A stretch of 64,000 nt of DNA from the NCBI RefSeq assembly GCF_009208105.1, contig NZ_WFKL01000001.1:2604001-2668000 (forward strand). Direction: 5' to 3'. Source of the DNA: Rouxiella sp. S1S-2. Its GTDB lineage: Bacteria; Pseudomonadota; Gammaproteobacteria; Enterobacterales; Enterobacteriaceae. The position numbers were made by a program, and so were the translations under genes. The notes beneath the pieces are model-generated. The model did not search any database and was not told the DNA's origin. It saw only the letters and a list, made by a program, of their open reading frames with translations. How positions within the stretch are numbered: position 1 is the first letter of the stretch; each line of letters opens with the position of its first letter. Positions 16,223 to 28,887 of the stretch are shown in pieces.

Positions 16223-17532
16223 TGAGCACAATCAGTGAGTCATTATTCAGCGCGATTGAAAACACCATTAGCCCGATTGCGGCAAAACTTTCAAGTCAGC
16301 GCCACGTCGTTGCTATCAAAGACGGTTTTATTTCATCAATGCCTTTTCTGATAGTCGGCTCCTTTATGTTGCTTTTTGCCCATCCGCCATTTAGTGCCAA
16401 CAGCCAGTGGGGCTTCGCGCAGTGGTGGTTGGGCATCGTCGAGCGACATACTGACCAAATCATGATGCCCTATAATATGACCATGGGCATTATGGCGGTT
16501 TATATTGCCGCCGCTATTGCCTATAATCTGGCACAAAGTTACAAAATGAACGGCTTTATGGCAGCGATGCTGTCACTTATGGCCTTCCTGGTGGTTGCTT
16601 CACCGCAGAGTAATAGTGCACTTCCGGTCGGTTCGTTAGGCGGGGAGGGAATATTTACCGCAATTCTGGTCAGCCTTTATTCCACCGAACTGATGCATTT
16701 TTTACAAAAGCATAATATTGGTTTTAAACTGCCGGAGCAGGTGCCGCCGAAAATAAGACAGTCGTTTGATTTGCTTATTCCTATTTTAGCCATTTTTATT
16801 ACTCTCTTTCCGTTAAGTATTTTTATTCAACATCAGTTTGGCCTGTTATTACCGCAGGCAATTATGTCAGTTTTTGCGCCTATTATCTCGGCCTCAGATT
16901 CATTGCCGGCTATTTTAATTGCGGTTTTACTCTGTCACCTCCTGTGGTTTGCTGGCATTCATGGCGCGGTTATCGTCGGGGGTATCTTGCAGGCGTTCTG
17001 GTTAACCAATTTGGGCATAAACCAGCAGGAGCTGAACGCAGGGCAACCGATTACGCAAATCTTCATTGAGCCCTTCTGGCAATTCTTTATCGTGGTCGGT
17101 GGGTCCGGCTCAACGATGGGACTGGTGTTCCTTTATCTGCGTAGTCGATCGGCGCATCTTCGTTCTATAGGCAAGCTTGGGTTAGTGCCCAGCATGTTCA
17201 ACATCAATGAACCGGTGATTTTTGGCTCGCCGGTGGTGATGAATCCGCTGCTGTTTATCCCCTTTATTACCGCTCCACTGGTTAACGCCATTATCGCCTA
17301 TACCGCGACACGCACCAGCCTGGTCAATCATGTGATTTCACTTGCGCCCTGGACTACGCCGGGACCGATAGGCGCCGCGTGGTCAACGGGATGGGACTAC
17401 CGCGCCATTATTCTGGTTGGTGTACTGCTTTGTGTGTCAACGCTGATTTACTACCCGTTCTTCAAAATGTATGAAAAACAGCTGCTTGAGCAGGAAGAGC
17501 CTAGCCTGCAGCCCCAACCAGTGGAGAACTGA
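16222..17532 (+). CDS. PTS enzyme IIC, lactose/cellobiose family permease
   Basis: A 436-residue polytopic permease. It opens with the family's conserved cytoplasmic start and VVAIKDGFISSMPFLIVGS near residue 30, and carries HLLWFAGIHGAV near 238 and SMFNINEPVIFGSPVV near 327, the IIC-lac/cel substrate-site signatures. It imports and concomitantly phosphorylates a beta-linked disaccharide such as cellobiose, chitobiose or a plant beta-glucoside. The downstream GH1 enzymes favour a beta-glucoside over chitobiose. Confidence 0.92.
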   Translation: MSTISESLFSAIENTISPIAAKLSSQRHVVAIKDGFISSMPFLIVGSFMLLFAHPPFSANSQWGFAQWWLGIVERHTDQIMMPYNMTMGIMAVYIAAAIAYNLAQSYKMNGFMAAMLSLMAFLVVASPQSNSALPVGSLGGEGIFTAILVSLYSTELMHFLQKHNIGFKLPEQVPPKIRQSFDLLIPILAIFITLFPLSIFIQHQFGLLLPQAIMSVFAPIISASDSLPAILIAVLLCHLLWFAGIHGAVIVGGILQAFWLTNLGINQQELNAGQPITQIFIEPFWQFFIVVGGSGSTMGLVFLYLRSRSAHLRSIGKLGLVPSMFNINEPVIFGSPVVMNPLLFIPFITAPLVNAIIAYTATRTSLVNHVISLAPWTTPGPIGAAWSTGWDYRAIILVGVLLCVSTLIYYPFFKMYEKQLLEQEEPSLQPQPVEN

Positions 17533-17534
17533 TT

Positions 17535-20767
<3,233 letters not shown>

Positions 20768-20831
20768 ATAAAATGAGGTAGAGAAGGCGGCTGTAGCACA
20801 TAAATGATTTTTCTACCCACTCCAGCTATGA

Positions 20832-20866
20832 TTGCCGTTATGATGTTAAATAACAAAAAACGGCAA
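20832..20866 (+). other. hairpin in the amn leader
   Basis: Arms TTGCCGTT (20832-20839) and AACGGCAA (20859-20866) form an 8-bp perfect stem ending 18 bp before the amn ATG. It could end the PTS transcript or be a leader structure of amn; no T-tract follows. Confidence 0.35.
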
Positions 20867-20884
20867 CCGCGCTAAGGAGTTATT

Positions 20885-22345
20885 ATGAATAATCAAGAGC
20901 CTACCGCCTTCTCAACGGCTTCGGAGGCTATTGACCGCCTCGAAGCGTTGTATGAGGCATCACTGTCCTCACTGCGCGAAGCAATCAGTCAATACATTGA
21001 AAACGGCACCGTGCCAGACCTTAAGGCCCGTGCTGCAGGACTGTTTGCCTATCCGCAGCTTGAAGTGAGCTGGGACGGCAGCTCCCAAACGCCGTTTCGC
21101 ACGCGTGCTTATGGCCGTTTTGCCCATCCGGGAAAATACGTGACCACACTGACGCGCCCTGAACTTTTCAGGAAATACCTGATAAGTCAGCTGTCGATTC
21201 TCGAAAAAGACTATGCTGCAACTTTTGTGGTCAGGGCTTCTGAGCAAGAAATGCCTTATCCGTTTGTGATCGACGGCTCTGATTTGGTACTCGACCGCAC
21301 CATGACCGCCGGTCTGGCACTGCATTTTCCGACTACCGATCTGGCAAAAATCGTTGATGACGTCACTGACGGCATTCAGGCCGCCAGCGACAAATTCCCG
21401 CTTTCGCATTTTGACGCGCTGCGCACCGATTTCTCTCTGGCCCGCCTCAAGCACTATACCGGCACGCCGGTTGAGCATTTTCAGTCCTACGTGCTGTTCA
21501 CCAACTACACCCGCTACGTTGATGAGTTTGTTAGTTGGTCGTGCGCACAGATTCTTGACCCGAATTCGCCGTACGTTGCGCTGTCGTGTGCGGGAGGCAA
21601 CTATATTACCGAAGAGGACAGCGATCCGTCTCGTACTGCCTCTGACCTGGCGTGGAAGAAGCACCAAATGCCGGCCTATCACCTGATTGCCGAAAACGGG
21701 CAGGGCATCACGTTGGTGAACATCGGCGTGGGTCCTTCCAATGCTAAAACCATCTGCGATCATCTTGCGGTACTGCGCCCACACGCCTGGCTGATGATTG
21801 GTCACTGCGGTGGCCTGCGCGAAAGCCAGAGTATTGGTGACTACGTGTTGGCCCACGCTTACCTGCGCGATGACCACGTGCTGGACGCGGTACTGCCGCC
21901 GGATATCCCAATCCCGAGCATTGCCGAAGTGCAGCGCGCGTTGTATGACGCCACCAAGCTGGTGAGTAATATGCCGGGTGAAGAGGTTAAGCAGCGGTTA
22001 CGTACCGGCACGGTTGTCACCACTGATGACCGCAACTGGGAGCTGCGTTTCTCGGCGTCGGCGCGTCGTTTTAGCCTGAGCCGTGCCGTCGCGGTGGATA
22101 TGGAAAGTGCGACCATTGCCGCGCAGGGTTACCGTTTCCGGGTGCCCTACGGCACCCTGCTGTGTGTTTCCGATAAACCGCTGCACGGTGAGATTAAACT
22201 GCCGGGGCAGGCAAACCACTTCTATGAAGGGGCTATTTCCGAGCATTTACAAATCGGTATTCAGGCAATTGACCTGCTGCGCGCGGAAGGTGACAAGCTG
22301 CACTCGCGCAAACTGCGCACCTTTGATGAGCCGCCGTTCCGCTAA
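20885..22345 (+). CDS. amn: AMP nucleosidase
   Basis: A 486-residue protein matching enterobacterial AMP nucleosidase in length and architecture. The N-terminal regulatory domain begins near SEAIDRLEALYEASL. The C-terminal phosphorylase-like catalytic domain has LVNIGVGPSNAKT near residue 280, MIGHCGGLRESQ near 302 and VDMESATIAAQGY near 405. It hydrolyses AMP to adenine and ribose 5-phosphate in purine homeostasis. A TAAGGAG ribosome site precedes the ATG. It has no evident functional link to either neighbour and appears to be a stand-alone housekeeping gene. Confidence 0.95.
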   Translation: MNNQEPTAFSTASEAIDRLEALYEASLSSLREAISQYIENGTVPDLKARAAGLFAYPQLEVSWDGSSQTPFRTRAYGRFAHPGKYVTTLTRPELFRKYLISQLSILEKDYAATFVVRASEQEMPYPFVIDGSDLVLDRTMTAGLALHFPTTDLAKIVDDVTDGIQAASDKFPLSHFDALRTDFSLARLKHYTGTPVEHFQSYVLFTNYTRYVDEFVSWSCAQILDPNSPYVALSCAGGNYITEEDSDPSRTASDLAWKKHQMPAYHLIAENGQGITLVNIGVGPSNAKTICDHLAVLRPHAWLMIGHCGGLRESQSIGDYVLAHAYLRDDHVLDAVLPPDIPIPSIAEVQRALYDATKLVSNMPGEEVKQRLRTGTVVTTDDRNWELRFSASARRFSLSRAVAVDMESATIAAQGYRFRVPYGTLLCVSDKPLHGEIKLPGQANHFYEGAISEHLQIGIQAIDLLRAEGDKLHSRKLRTFDEPPFR

Positions 22346-22386
22346 TCGCCTGCTATAGATGAAAAAGGTATTGTATAGATAAAATT

Positions 22387-22430
22387 AGTTCAACAAGTGT
22401 CGGGGGGTGACCTCTGCCACCTGTTGGACT
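22387..22430 (+). terminator. imperfect hairpin after amn
   Basis: Arms 22387-22401 and 22416-22430 pair over about 15 bp with one G-T pair and two mismatches. The sequence after it is pyrimidine-rich but lacks a run of T, so it is a weak intrinsic terminator at best. Confidence 0.35.
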
Positions 22431-22604
22431 CCTTCCTTACTCCCTGAGCCGCTTGATATTTCTCTCCCCACTGCCTAACGCCGCCCTTCTTTAGCACAAA
22501 ATTAGCATAGCTTATCTAATTTAAGCAGTTGTAAGGTCTTGGCGGTACATTGAAAATGTTAAAACTGCATTTTTTTGTATTTTCACCGGGAAAAAGGTTT
22601 ATAA

Positions 22605-23501
22605 ATGAAGTTATTAAAAAAGTTGCTGCTTCCTCTCGTGATTGCCGCAAGTGTCCACAGCGTTTGGGCAGCTGATCAGAATGTCCCGTTTTCAAGCTCT
22701 TTCCACGTCTCTGCAGATGACGCACTAAAAGCAAAACTGCCTGAGGATATTCTCAAACGTGGTTACATCGTGGCGGGCACTAACCCGAACACCCCGCCGA
22801 CCACTTTCTATATGGCTGACAATAAAACGCTGGCAGGCCGTGAAATCGATGTGATGACCGCCATAGCCGAAAGGCTGGGCGTAGCGGTTCAGTGGCGTGA
22901 TACCGGCGGTTTTGACAACATCATTCCTGGTTTGAAATCAGGCCGTTATGACGTCGCATTATCCAACATTAATGCCACCAAGGCGCGTCTGAGTCAGGTC
23001 GATTTCATCGGCTATTTCGACGCCTCGCGTCTGGGCATTATTTCACGTAAAGATGCCAACGTTGCGCCGTTTACCTCACTGCAGGATACCTGTGGCAAGC
23101 AGGTAGGTGCAGGTGCGGGTACCACACAGCTGCTGCGCCTTGATGAAGCAAGCAAAAAATGCGTCGCCGACGGCAAGCCCGCAATTACTATCGCGACCTT
23201 CCCGGATCGTCCTGCGGGCGTTCAGGCAGTGGTCAGCGGGCGTGTCGCCATGTTCTTTGGTCCTTATGAAGGCCTGACCTATCAGGTAAGCAAAGTGCCG
23301 GTTCTGACCATGAGCGGTCAGATCACGGTTAACGATGCTCCGGTTTCAATCGCCTTCCCTAAAGCCTCTCCGCTGGAAGATGCGGTGCAGGCCGCGCTGA
23401 ACTCGCTGATTAAAGACGGTAGCTACCAGAAAATTCTTGATAAGTGGAACATTGGCTACGGCGCGATGAAAGAAGCAAAACGTAACGAAGAGATTTTTTA
23501 A
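22605..23501 (+). CDS. amino-acid ABC transporter substrate-binding protein (YxeM-like)
   Basis: A 298-residue family 3 binding protein with a Sec signal peptide (residues 1-22, MKLLKKLLLPLVIAASV...WA). It contains ILKRGYIVAGTNPNTPPTTF near residue 52 and the GREIDVMTAIAERLGV segment near 80 typical of polar amino-acid receptors. In Bacillus the equivalent yxeM product serves an importer of S-(2-succino)cysteine. It starts a plus-strand transport operon with permease and ATPase genes, overlapping the permease gene by one base. The ligand is inferred from the neighbourhood. Confidence 0.88.
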   Translation: MKLLKKLLLPLVIAASVHSVWAADQNVPFSSSFHVSADDALKAKLPEDILKRGYIVAGTNPNTPPTTFYMADNKTLAGREIDVMTAIAERLGVAVQWRDTGGFDNIIPGLKSGRYDVALSNINATKARLSQVDFIGYFDASRLGIISRKDANVAPFTSLQDTCGKQVGAGAGTTQLLRLDEASKKCVADGKPAITIATFPDRPAGVQAVVSGRVAMFFGPYEGLTYQVSKVPVLTMSGQITVNDAPVSIAFPKASPLEDAVQAALNSLIKDGSYQKILDKWNIGYGAMKEAKRNEEIF

Positions 23502-24427
23502 TGCAAAAGGCAACACCAGAACCGCAGAACGAACTGCGTATTATCGGTAAAAAATACTACGGGCGCTGGTTCAGCGCCTTTGTGGTATTGCTTATTTTAC
23601 TGGCAGTCGGCAATTCGGTTATCAATAACCCGCGCTTTGAATGGAACGTCATTGCCGAAAATTTCACGGAAGCCTCCATTCTTCACGGTGTCTTGATGAC
23701 GCTGCAGCTGACGGCAATTTCCGTCATTCTCGGTTTTGCCGGTGGCACCGTACTGGCGTTGATGCGCCTGTCATCCAATCCGGTGCTGTCTGCGGTGAGC
23801 TGGGCCTACACGTGGTTCTTCCGCGGCGTGCCGATGCTGGTCCAGCTGTTCCTCTGGTATAACGTTGCCGCGCTGTACCCCAAAATAGCGATCTCGCTGC
23901 CGTTCGTTGGTGAGCTGTGGAGCGCCAACGCCAACTCGCTGATCAGTCCGTTTAGCGCGGCGGTGATTGCGCTGGTGATGCATCAATCGGCCTACGCGGC
24001 TGAGATTGTGCGCGCCGGTATTCAAAGCGTCGGTCAGGGGCAGTTGGAAGCGGCAAAAGCTCTGGGCTACCGTCCGGCGCAAATTTTCCGTCATACCGTG
24101 TTACCGCAGGCGATGCGCGCGATTATGCCACCTGCCGGGAATGAAGTGATCGGTCAGTTGAAAACGACCGCCGTAGTTTCAGTGATTGCGCTGCAGGACG
24201 TGCTCTATTCGGCGCAGATTATTTATCAGCGCACTTATGAAGTTATTCCGCTGCTTTTAGTGGCGACGCTGTGGTATCTGCTGATGACGTCAGTACTGTC
24301 GGTGGGCCAATACTACGTTGAGCGCTATTTCGGCCGTGGTACGGTGCGCAGTGAAAAACGCTCTTGGATCAAACGCAAAACGCCCGCTCTGGCGGTGAAT
24401 AAAGAGAGGGCAAACAGCAATGGCTGA
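23501..24427 (+). CDS. amino-acid ABC transporter permease (YxeN-like)
   Basis: A 308-residue permease of the His/Glu/Gln/Arg class. The core (residues about 60-280) has five membrane helices, the conserved WFFRGVPMLVQLFLWYN motif and the EAA loop EAAKALGYRPAQIFRHTVLP near 185-204. An N-terminal helix and a basic C-terminal tail are added. The stop overlaps the ATPase start by 8 bp, as in a tightly coupled transport operon. Confidence 0.9.
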   Translation: MQKATPEPQNELRIIGKKYYGRWFSAFVVLLILLAVGNSVINNPRFEWNVIAENFTEASILHGVLMTLQLTAISVILGFAGGTVLALMRLSSNPVLSAVSWAYTWFFRGVPMLVQLFLWYNVAALYPKIAISLPFVGELWSANANSLISPFSAAVIALVMHQSAYAAEIVRAGIQSVGQGQLEAAKALGYRPAQIFRHTVLPQAMRAIMPPAGNEVIGQLKTTAVVSVIALQDVLYSAQIIYQRTYEVIPLLLVATLWYLLMTSVLSVGQYYVERYFGRGTVRSEKRSWIKRKTPALAVNKERANSNG

Positions 24428-25181
24428 GGCTATCGAGTTACGCAATATTACCAAGCGTTTTTCAGGTAATACTATTTTAGACGGCATCAACCTTGATATC
24501 ACTGCCGGTTCGGTCACGGTGATTTTAGGACCCTCAGGTTCGGGTAAATCGACGCTGCTGCGTTGTATTAACCATCTGGAGAAGCTTGACGGCGGCACTA
24601 TTCGCATTGGTGGGCATCTGGTGGGATATCAGCAAAAAGGCCACGCGCTGCACGAGTTAAACAGCAAGCAGGTGGCGGCTCAGCGTGCACAAATTGGCAT
24701 GGTGTTTCAGCAGTTCAATCTGTTCCCGCATCGTACTGTGCTGCAAAACATTATTGATGCACCGATGCGTGTCAAAAAGCAGAATCGTCAGCAGGCAACC
24801 TTAAAAGCCCGTTCGCTATTGCAGCAGGTTGGGTTGTCTACGCGTGAAAACGCCTGGCCCGCCGAGCTTTCTGGCGGTCAGCAGCAGCGCGTCGCCATTG
24901 CCCGTGCGCTGGCAATGGACCCAGAGGTTATGCTGTTTGATGAACCTACCTCAGCACTCGACCCTGAACTGGTAGGAGAAGTGTTGCAGGTGATTAAAAA
25001 ACTGGCACACTCAGGCATTACCATGGTCATTGTCACCCATGAGGTCGGCTTTGCCCGTGAAGTGGCGGATAATATCGTCTTTATGGAAGAGGGCAAAATC
25101 GTGGCAGCCGGGCCGACTCAGTCGGTGCTCGACGACCAGGAAAACATCCGTGTACGCAACTTCTTATCAACGGTGCTATAG
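24420..25181 (+). CDS. amino-acid ABC transporter ATPase (YxeO-like)
   Basis: A 253-residue GlnQ-type ATPase with Walker A GPSGSGKST near residue 38, Q-loop FQQFNLFPHRT near 97, signature LSGGQQQR near 150 and Walker B VMLFDEPTSALD near 170. It completes the binding protein-permease-ATPase set for uptake of a polar, probably sulfur-containing amino acid. Confidence 0.92.
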   Translation: MAEAIELRNITKRFSGNTILDGINLDITAGSVTVILGPSGSGKSTLLRCINHLEKLDGGTIRIGGHLVGYQQKGHALHELNSKQVAAQRAQIGMVFQQFNLFPHRTVLQNIIDAPMRVKKQNRQQATLKARSLLQQVGLSTRENAWPAELSGGQQQRVAIARALAMDPEVMLFDEPTSALDPELVGEVLQVIKKLAHSGITMVIVTHEVGFAREVADNIVFMEEGKIVAAGPTQSVLDDQENIRVRNFLSTVL

Positions 25182-25243
25182 AGGTTAATTACCACTATCC
25201 GTGTCCGTTGTTGGCCCTCTTTCAGCCAGGACAAACAGTCTCA

Positions 25244-27541
25244 ATGACCGTGAAATCAACCACTCACAGCTCCCATTGGGGAGCTTTTACCGCTGTTTTG
25301 CACGATGATAAACTGGTAGTAACACCTTTTGCTGGCGATCCTGACCCTAGCCCAATCCTTAAAAACTTCGAAAACGCACTGGACCATAAAGTGCGTATTG
25401 CCACGCCAATGGTGCGCCGCGGCTGGCTTGAAAACGGCCCGGGGCCAGACGACCGCCGCGGTGACGATGAATATATTGCCATCAGTTGGGAGGAAGCTTA
25501 CGCGCTGGCCTCCGGTGAGCTTTCTCGCATAGCCGAAGCGCACGGACCTGAGTCTGTTTTTGGCGGCTCATACGGCTGGTCGAGCGCCGGGCGTTTTCAT
25601 CATGCACAGAGTCAGGTGCACCGTTTCTTAAATACCACCATTGGTGGCTACGTTCGTTCAGTAAACAGCTACAGCTCCGGCGCTGCGTCGGTCATTTTGC
25701 CGCACATCGTCGGTGACATGAATGAAATTGCCCGCCGTGGCGTGAGTTGGGAAGAGATTTCAGAACACACCGAAGTGCTATTGTCATTTGGCGGGCTGGC
25801 GTTAAAAAACTCACAGGTTGCCAGCGGCGGATTGAGTGAGCACACCGAACGCGGTTTTATTGATAAAGCGGCCAGACGCGGTACAAAATTTATTTCCGTG
25901 AGTCCGCTTGAAAGCGACATGCCGGACGAAGCCAACGGTGAATGGCTGCCGATACATCCGGGAACCGATGCTGCACTGATCCTTGCGCTGCTGCACGTAT
26001 TGAAGGCCAATCAGTGGACCGACGAAGATTTTCTGGCCCGCTACTGTGTGGGCTGGGACAAGCTGGTTGCCTATCTGTGCGGCGCAGAAGACGGTCAGGT
26101 ACGCGACGCGCAGTGGGCGTCAGAAATTTGCGGCATCAGTGCGGCGCGTATAGAGACGCTGGCCGCTGAGCTGCACGGTAAGCGGGTAATGATTTCGGTG
26201 GCGCATGCTTTGCAGCGCGCCGAACACGGCGAACAACCGGTGTGGTTAGGATTGGTGTTGTCCGCTGCACTCGGCCAGCCAGGTCTGCCGGGCGGCGGTT
26301 ATGGCTATGCACTCGGCGCATTGGGCCATTACGGCAAGCATCATAATCAGGTCTCATTCCCCGCGCTGCCTCAGGGCAAAAACGGCGTGAAGGACTTTAT
26401 TCCGGTAGCGCGCATCTCTGATATGTTGCTAAATCCTGGGGAAGAATTCCGCTACAACGGCCAGACGTTGCGTTACCCGCACATTAAACTGGCGTGGTGG
26501 GCGGGCGGTAATCCGTTCCATCATCATCAGGACTTGGCGCGTCTGCGTCGTGCGTTTAATCAGCTCGATACCTTAATTGTGCATGAAGTTGCCTGGACTG
26601 CTACCGCGCGCCACGCTGATATTGTGCTGCCTGCCACCATGACGCTGGAGCGTGAAGACGTGGGCGGGGCGCCGACCGACCGGCATCTGTTTGCCATGCA
26701 GCCGGTAGCAAAACCTTTTGGTGAGGCGAAAGACGATTACTCGATTTTTGCCGAGTTGGCAAAACGCCTTGGTCGCGAACAGGTTTTCACCGAAGGGCGC
26801 ACGGCTAGAGAATGGCTGCAACACCTTTATCATCAGATGCAGGAGAAGTGTGAGCAGCAAAATATCAGCGTGCCGAACTTTGAACAGTTTTGGGAAATTG
26901 GCCACCTGCAGCTGCCACAGCTCAAAGACGGTGGCAGACTGCTGCGTAATCTGCGCAACGACCCTGATAAGCATCCTTTGCCGACGCCGAGCGGAAAAAT
27001 AGAGATTTTTTCGCAGACTATTGCCGATTTTAACGATATGGACTGTCCGGGCCATCCGGTTTGGCTTGAGCCAACGCAAAAGCCCGACAGCCAAAATCCG
27101 CTGTATCTGATAGCCAATCAGCCAGCCACTAAGCTGCACAGCCAGCTCGACTATGGCAAGCACAGCGTGAGCCAGAAGCTCGACGGGCGGGAGATTTGTC
27201 GGCTGCATCCACACGACGCCTTAAGTCGCGGGATTAAAGTCGGTGATACGGTGATTATCAGTAATTTGCGTGGTGCGGTGTTGGCCAGCGTGGAGATAAG
27301 TGAGCAAATTATGCCCGGCGTCATACAGCTACCGACCGGCGCCTGGTATGACCCGCAGGACGCACGCGCGCCAGTGCCGCTATGCCGTCATGGCAACCCT
27401 AACGTGTTAACGCTCGACGTGGGAACGTCTTCGTTGGCGCAGGGATGCTGCGGGCAGATTACCACGGTGGATATTGCCCGTTATGAAGGGACGGCTCCGG
27501 CAGTTCAGGCTTTTGAACCGCCGGTAGTGTTATACCGCTAA
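25244..27541 (+). CDS. molybdopterin oxidoreductase, biotin/methionine sulfoxide reductase (BisC) type
   Basis: About 765 residues from the ATG at 25244 (a TTG at 25208 would add 12). It belongs to the DMSO-reductase family. The segment GGSYGWSSAGRFHHAQSQ near residue 107 has the serine that ligates molybdenum in TorA/DorA/BisC enzymes. There is no Tat signal, so it is cytoplasmic like BisC, which reduces biotin sulfoxide and methionine sulfoxide. It follows the ABC genes in the same direction and is convergent with the MmgE/PrpD gene, overlapping it by 4 bp. Its presence suggests the pathway can accept, or must repair, S-oxides of the imported amino acid. Confidence 0.85.
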   Translation: MTVKSTTHSSHWGAFTAVLHDDKLVVTPFAGDPDPSPILKNFENALDHKVRIATPMVRRGWLENGPGPDDRRGDDEYIAISWEEAYALASGELSRIAEAHGPESVFGGSYGWSSAGRFHHAQSQVHRFLNTTIGGYVRSVNSYSSGAASVILPHIVGDMNEIARRGVSWEEISEHTEVLLSFGGLALKNSQVASGGLSEHTERGFIDKAARRGTKFISVSPLESDMPDEANGEWLPIHPGTDAALILALLHVLKANQWTDEDFLARYCVGWDKLVAYLCGAEDGQVRDAQWASEICGISAARIETLAAELHGKRVMISVAHALQRAEHGEQPVWLGLVLSAALGQPGLPGGGYGYALGALGHYGKHHNQVSFPALPQGKNGVKDFIPVARISDMLLNPGEEFRYNGQTLRYPHIKLAWWAGGNPFHHHQDLARLRRAFNQLDTLIVHEVAWTATARHADIVLPATMTLEREDVGGAPTDRHLFAMQPVAKPFGEAKDDYSIFAELAKRLGREQVFTEGRTAREWLQHLYHQMQEKCEQQNISVPNFEQFWEIGHLQLPQLKDGGRLLRNLRNDPDKHPLPTPSGKIEIFSQTIADFNDMDCPGHPVWLEPTQKPDSQNPLYLIANQPATKLHSQLDYGKHSVSQKLDGREICRLHPHDALSRGIKVGDTVIISNLRGAVLASVEISEQIMPGVIQLPTGAWYDPQDARAPVPLCRHGNPNVLTLDVGTSSLAQGCCGQITTVDIARYEGTAPAVQAFEPPVVLYR

Positions 27542-28887
27542 GGTTGGAAAGACGTCAGACGCCTTGCCAGTTCAGGCAGGGCGTCTGACGTTGCCAGTTG
27601 GCACAAAGCTTCTATTTCATCCCACATCTGCGGCGAACGCAGCGACAGACAGCTTTGCAGTTTGAGCCGTAAATTCACCCCTTTTGCCACGCTCTGCTGG
27701 CGTGTCACGCGGCACGTTAACCGCTCACCGCTTTTGCGTGACAATGTCACTTGATGGAAGCGCTGGGTCGGGTCTATTTCGTCCGGCGGTGCAGTCATGT
27801 CCGGGCAGCGACGTACTTTGCTGGCCAACGCATTGATTTCGCTATCGACCGGTCCTTCACCAAAATCACTTAGACTCAGGCGATTGTGCAACAGCGTGGC
27901 GGCAATGACGTACTCAAGGCTAAAGCGTGCTTCGATTCCGCTGTGAGGATGTGTCACCGACGCCGCAATATCGCCGCCCGGTGGGAAAGAAACCTCAATG
28001 CTGTCGATATCGGCAAACAAATCGGCAGGCGTTTTCTCGCTCTTTTCGAGCCATTCGGCTCGCAGGATAAATGCGGCGTCTGCAGCACTGTGAGTGCCTG
28101 CACAGGTAGGATAAGGTTTGAACTCCAGCCCCGGCGATACAATGCGCCACGGCGTGCCCCAGTCGGCCGTCAATTTTTCAAGCTGTTGCTGGCCGCCACC
28201 GCCGCTGACAAGAAATGCCTCCAGCACGCCCTCGGACTGACCGTCGAATCCTGAAAGTGCCAGCTTGGTGGCAGTCACTGCAGATTCGGCGGCAAATCCC
28301 GCATGCAGCGGCTTAACAGCTGAACCAAACTGGGCGCGCAATCCGCTGGCGCGCGTGGCCGCGATACCCAAAATATTGGCGGTTTGTGACACACTGGCAC
28401 CTACTAATCTGGCCGCTGCCGCCGCTGCGGCAATCGAACCCAGCGTGGCGGTGCTGTGGTATCCGGCCTTATAGTGCTGCGGACCGGCGGCTAAACCCAG
28501 GCGTCCCGCCGTTTCAACGCCAATAATATAGGCATCGAGGAACACATCGCCTTCTTTATCAGCATTTTCCTGCGCCAGCGCAAACAGCGCGGGAAGGATG
28601 ACGGTGGTCGGATGCCCGCGAAAATCAGGGTGAAAATCGTCAAAGTCCAGCGCATGTCCGGCATAACCGAGCAGCAGGGCGCGAGTTTGTGCATCGTCAG
28701 CGCGATAAACCTGCAGCAGACTTTTCAGCGGCGTATCGGCGATATCGCCCTGAACAATCGGCAGGGCGACGGCCACAAAATCGAGCAGACCAGCGCGGGC
28801 CCGCTCGCGTGCTTCACTCGTGGGCCTGGCGTTAACGACAAGCTGAGACAGTTGCTGGGTTAACGTCGCAGTAGGCCGTTGGCTCAT
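27538..28887 (-). CDS. MmgE/PrpD family protein (YxeQ-like)
   Basis: A 449-residue member of the family that includes 2-methylcitrate dehydratase PrpD and cis-aconitate decarboxylase. It shows the family segments YAGHALDFDDFHPDFRGHPTT near residue 75 (split at the second D), a helical GSIAAAAAAARL region near 150 and the FKPYPTCAGTHSA motif near 255. Bacillus yxeQ in the S-(2-succino)cysteine operon belongs here and its role is unsettled. It is the last gene of a minus-strand operon after an amidohydrolase and a GNAT. A C4/C6 hydroxy-acid substrate is plausible but unproven. Confidence 0.85.
   Translation of the reverse strand: MSQRPTATLTQQLSQLVVNARPTSEARERARAGLLDFVAVALPIVQGDIADTPLKSLLQVYRADDAQTRALLLGYAGHALDFDDFHPDFRGHPTTVILPALFALAQENADKEGDVFLDAYIIGVETAGRLGLAAGPQHYKAGYHSTATLGSIAAAAAAARLVGASVSQTANILGIAATRASGLRAQFGSAVKPLHAGFAAESAVTATKLALSGFDGQSEGVLEAFLVSGGGGQQQLEKLTADWGTPWRIVSPGLEFKPYPTCAGTHSAADAAFILRAEWLEKSEKTPADLFADIDSIEVSFPPGGDIAASVTHPHSGIEARFSLEYVIAATLLHNRLSLSDFGEGPVDSEINALASKVRRCPDMTAPPDEIDPTQRFHQVTLSRKSGERLTCRVTRQQSVAKGVNLRLKLQSCLSLRSPQMWDEIEALCQLATSDALPELARRLTSFQP

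Noticed and set aside
20969..21877. 302-codon open frame on the minus strand inside amn
   Set aside because: It lies wholly opposite the well-conserved AMP nucleosidase gene, its translation shows no family resemblance, and there is no independent ribosome site or context. It is a shadow of the sense gene.
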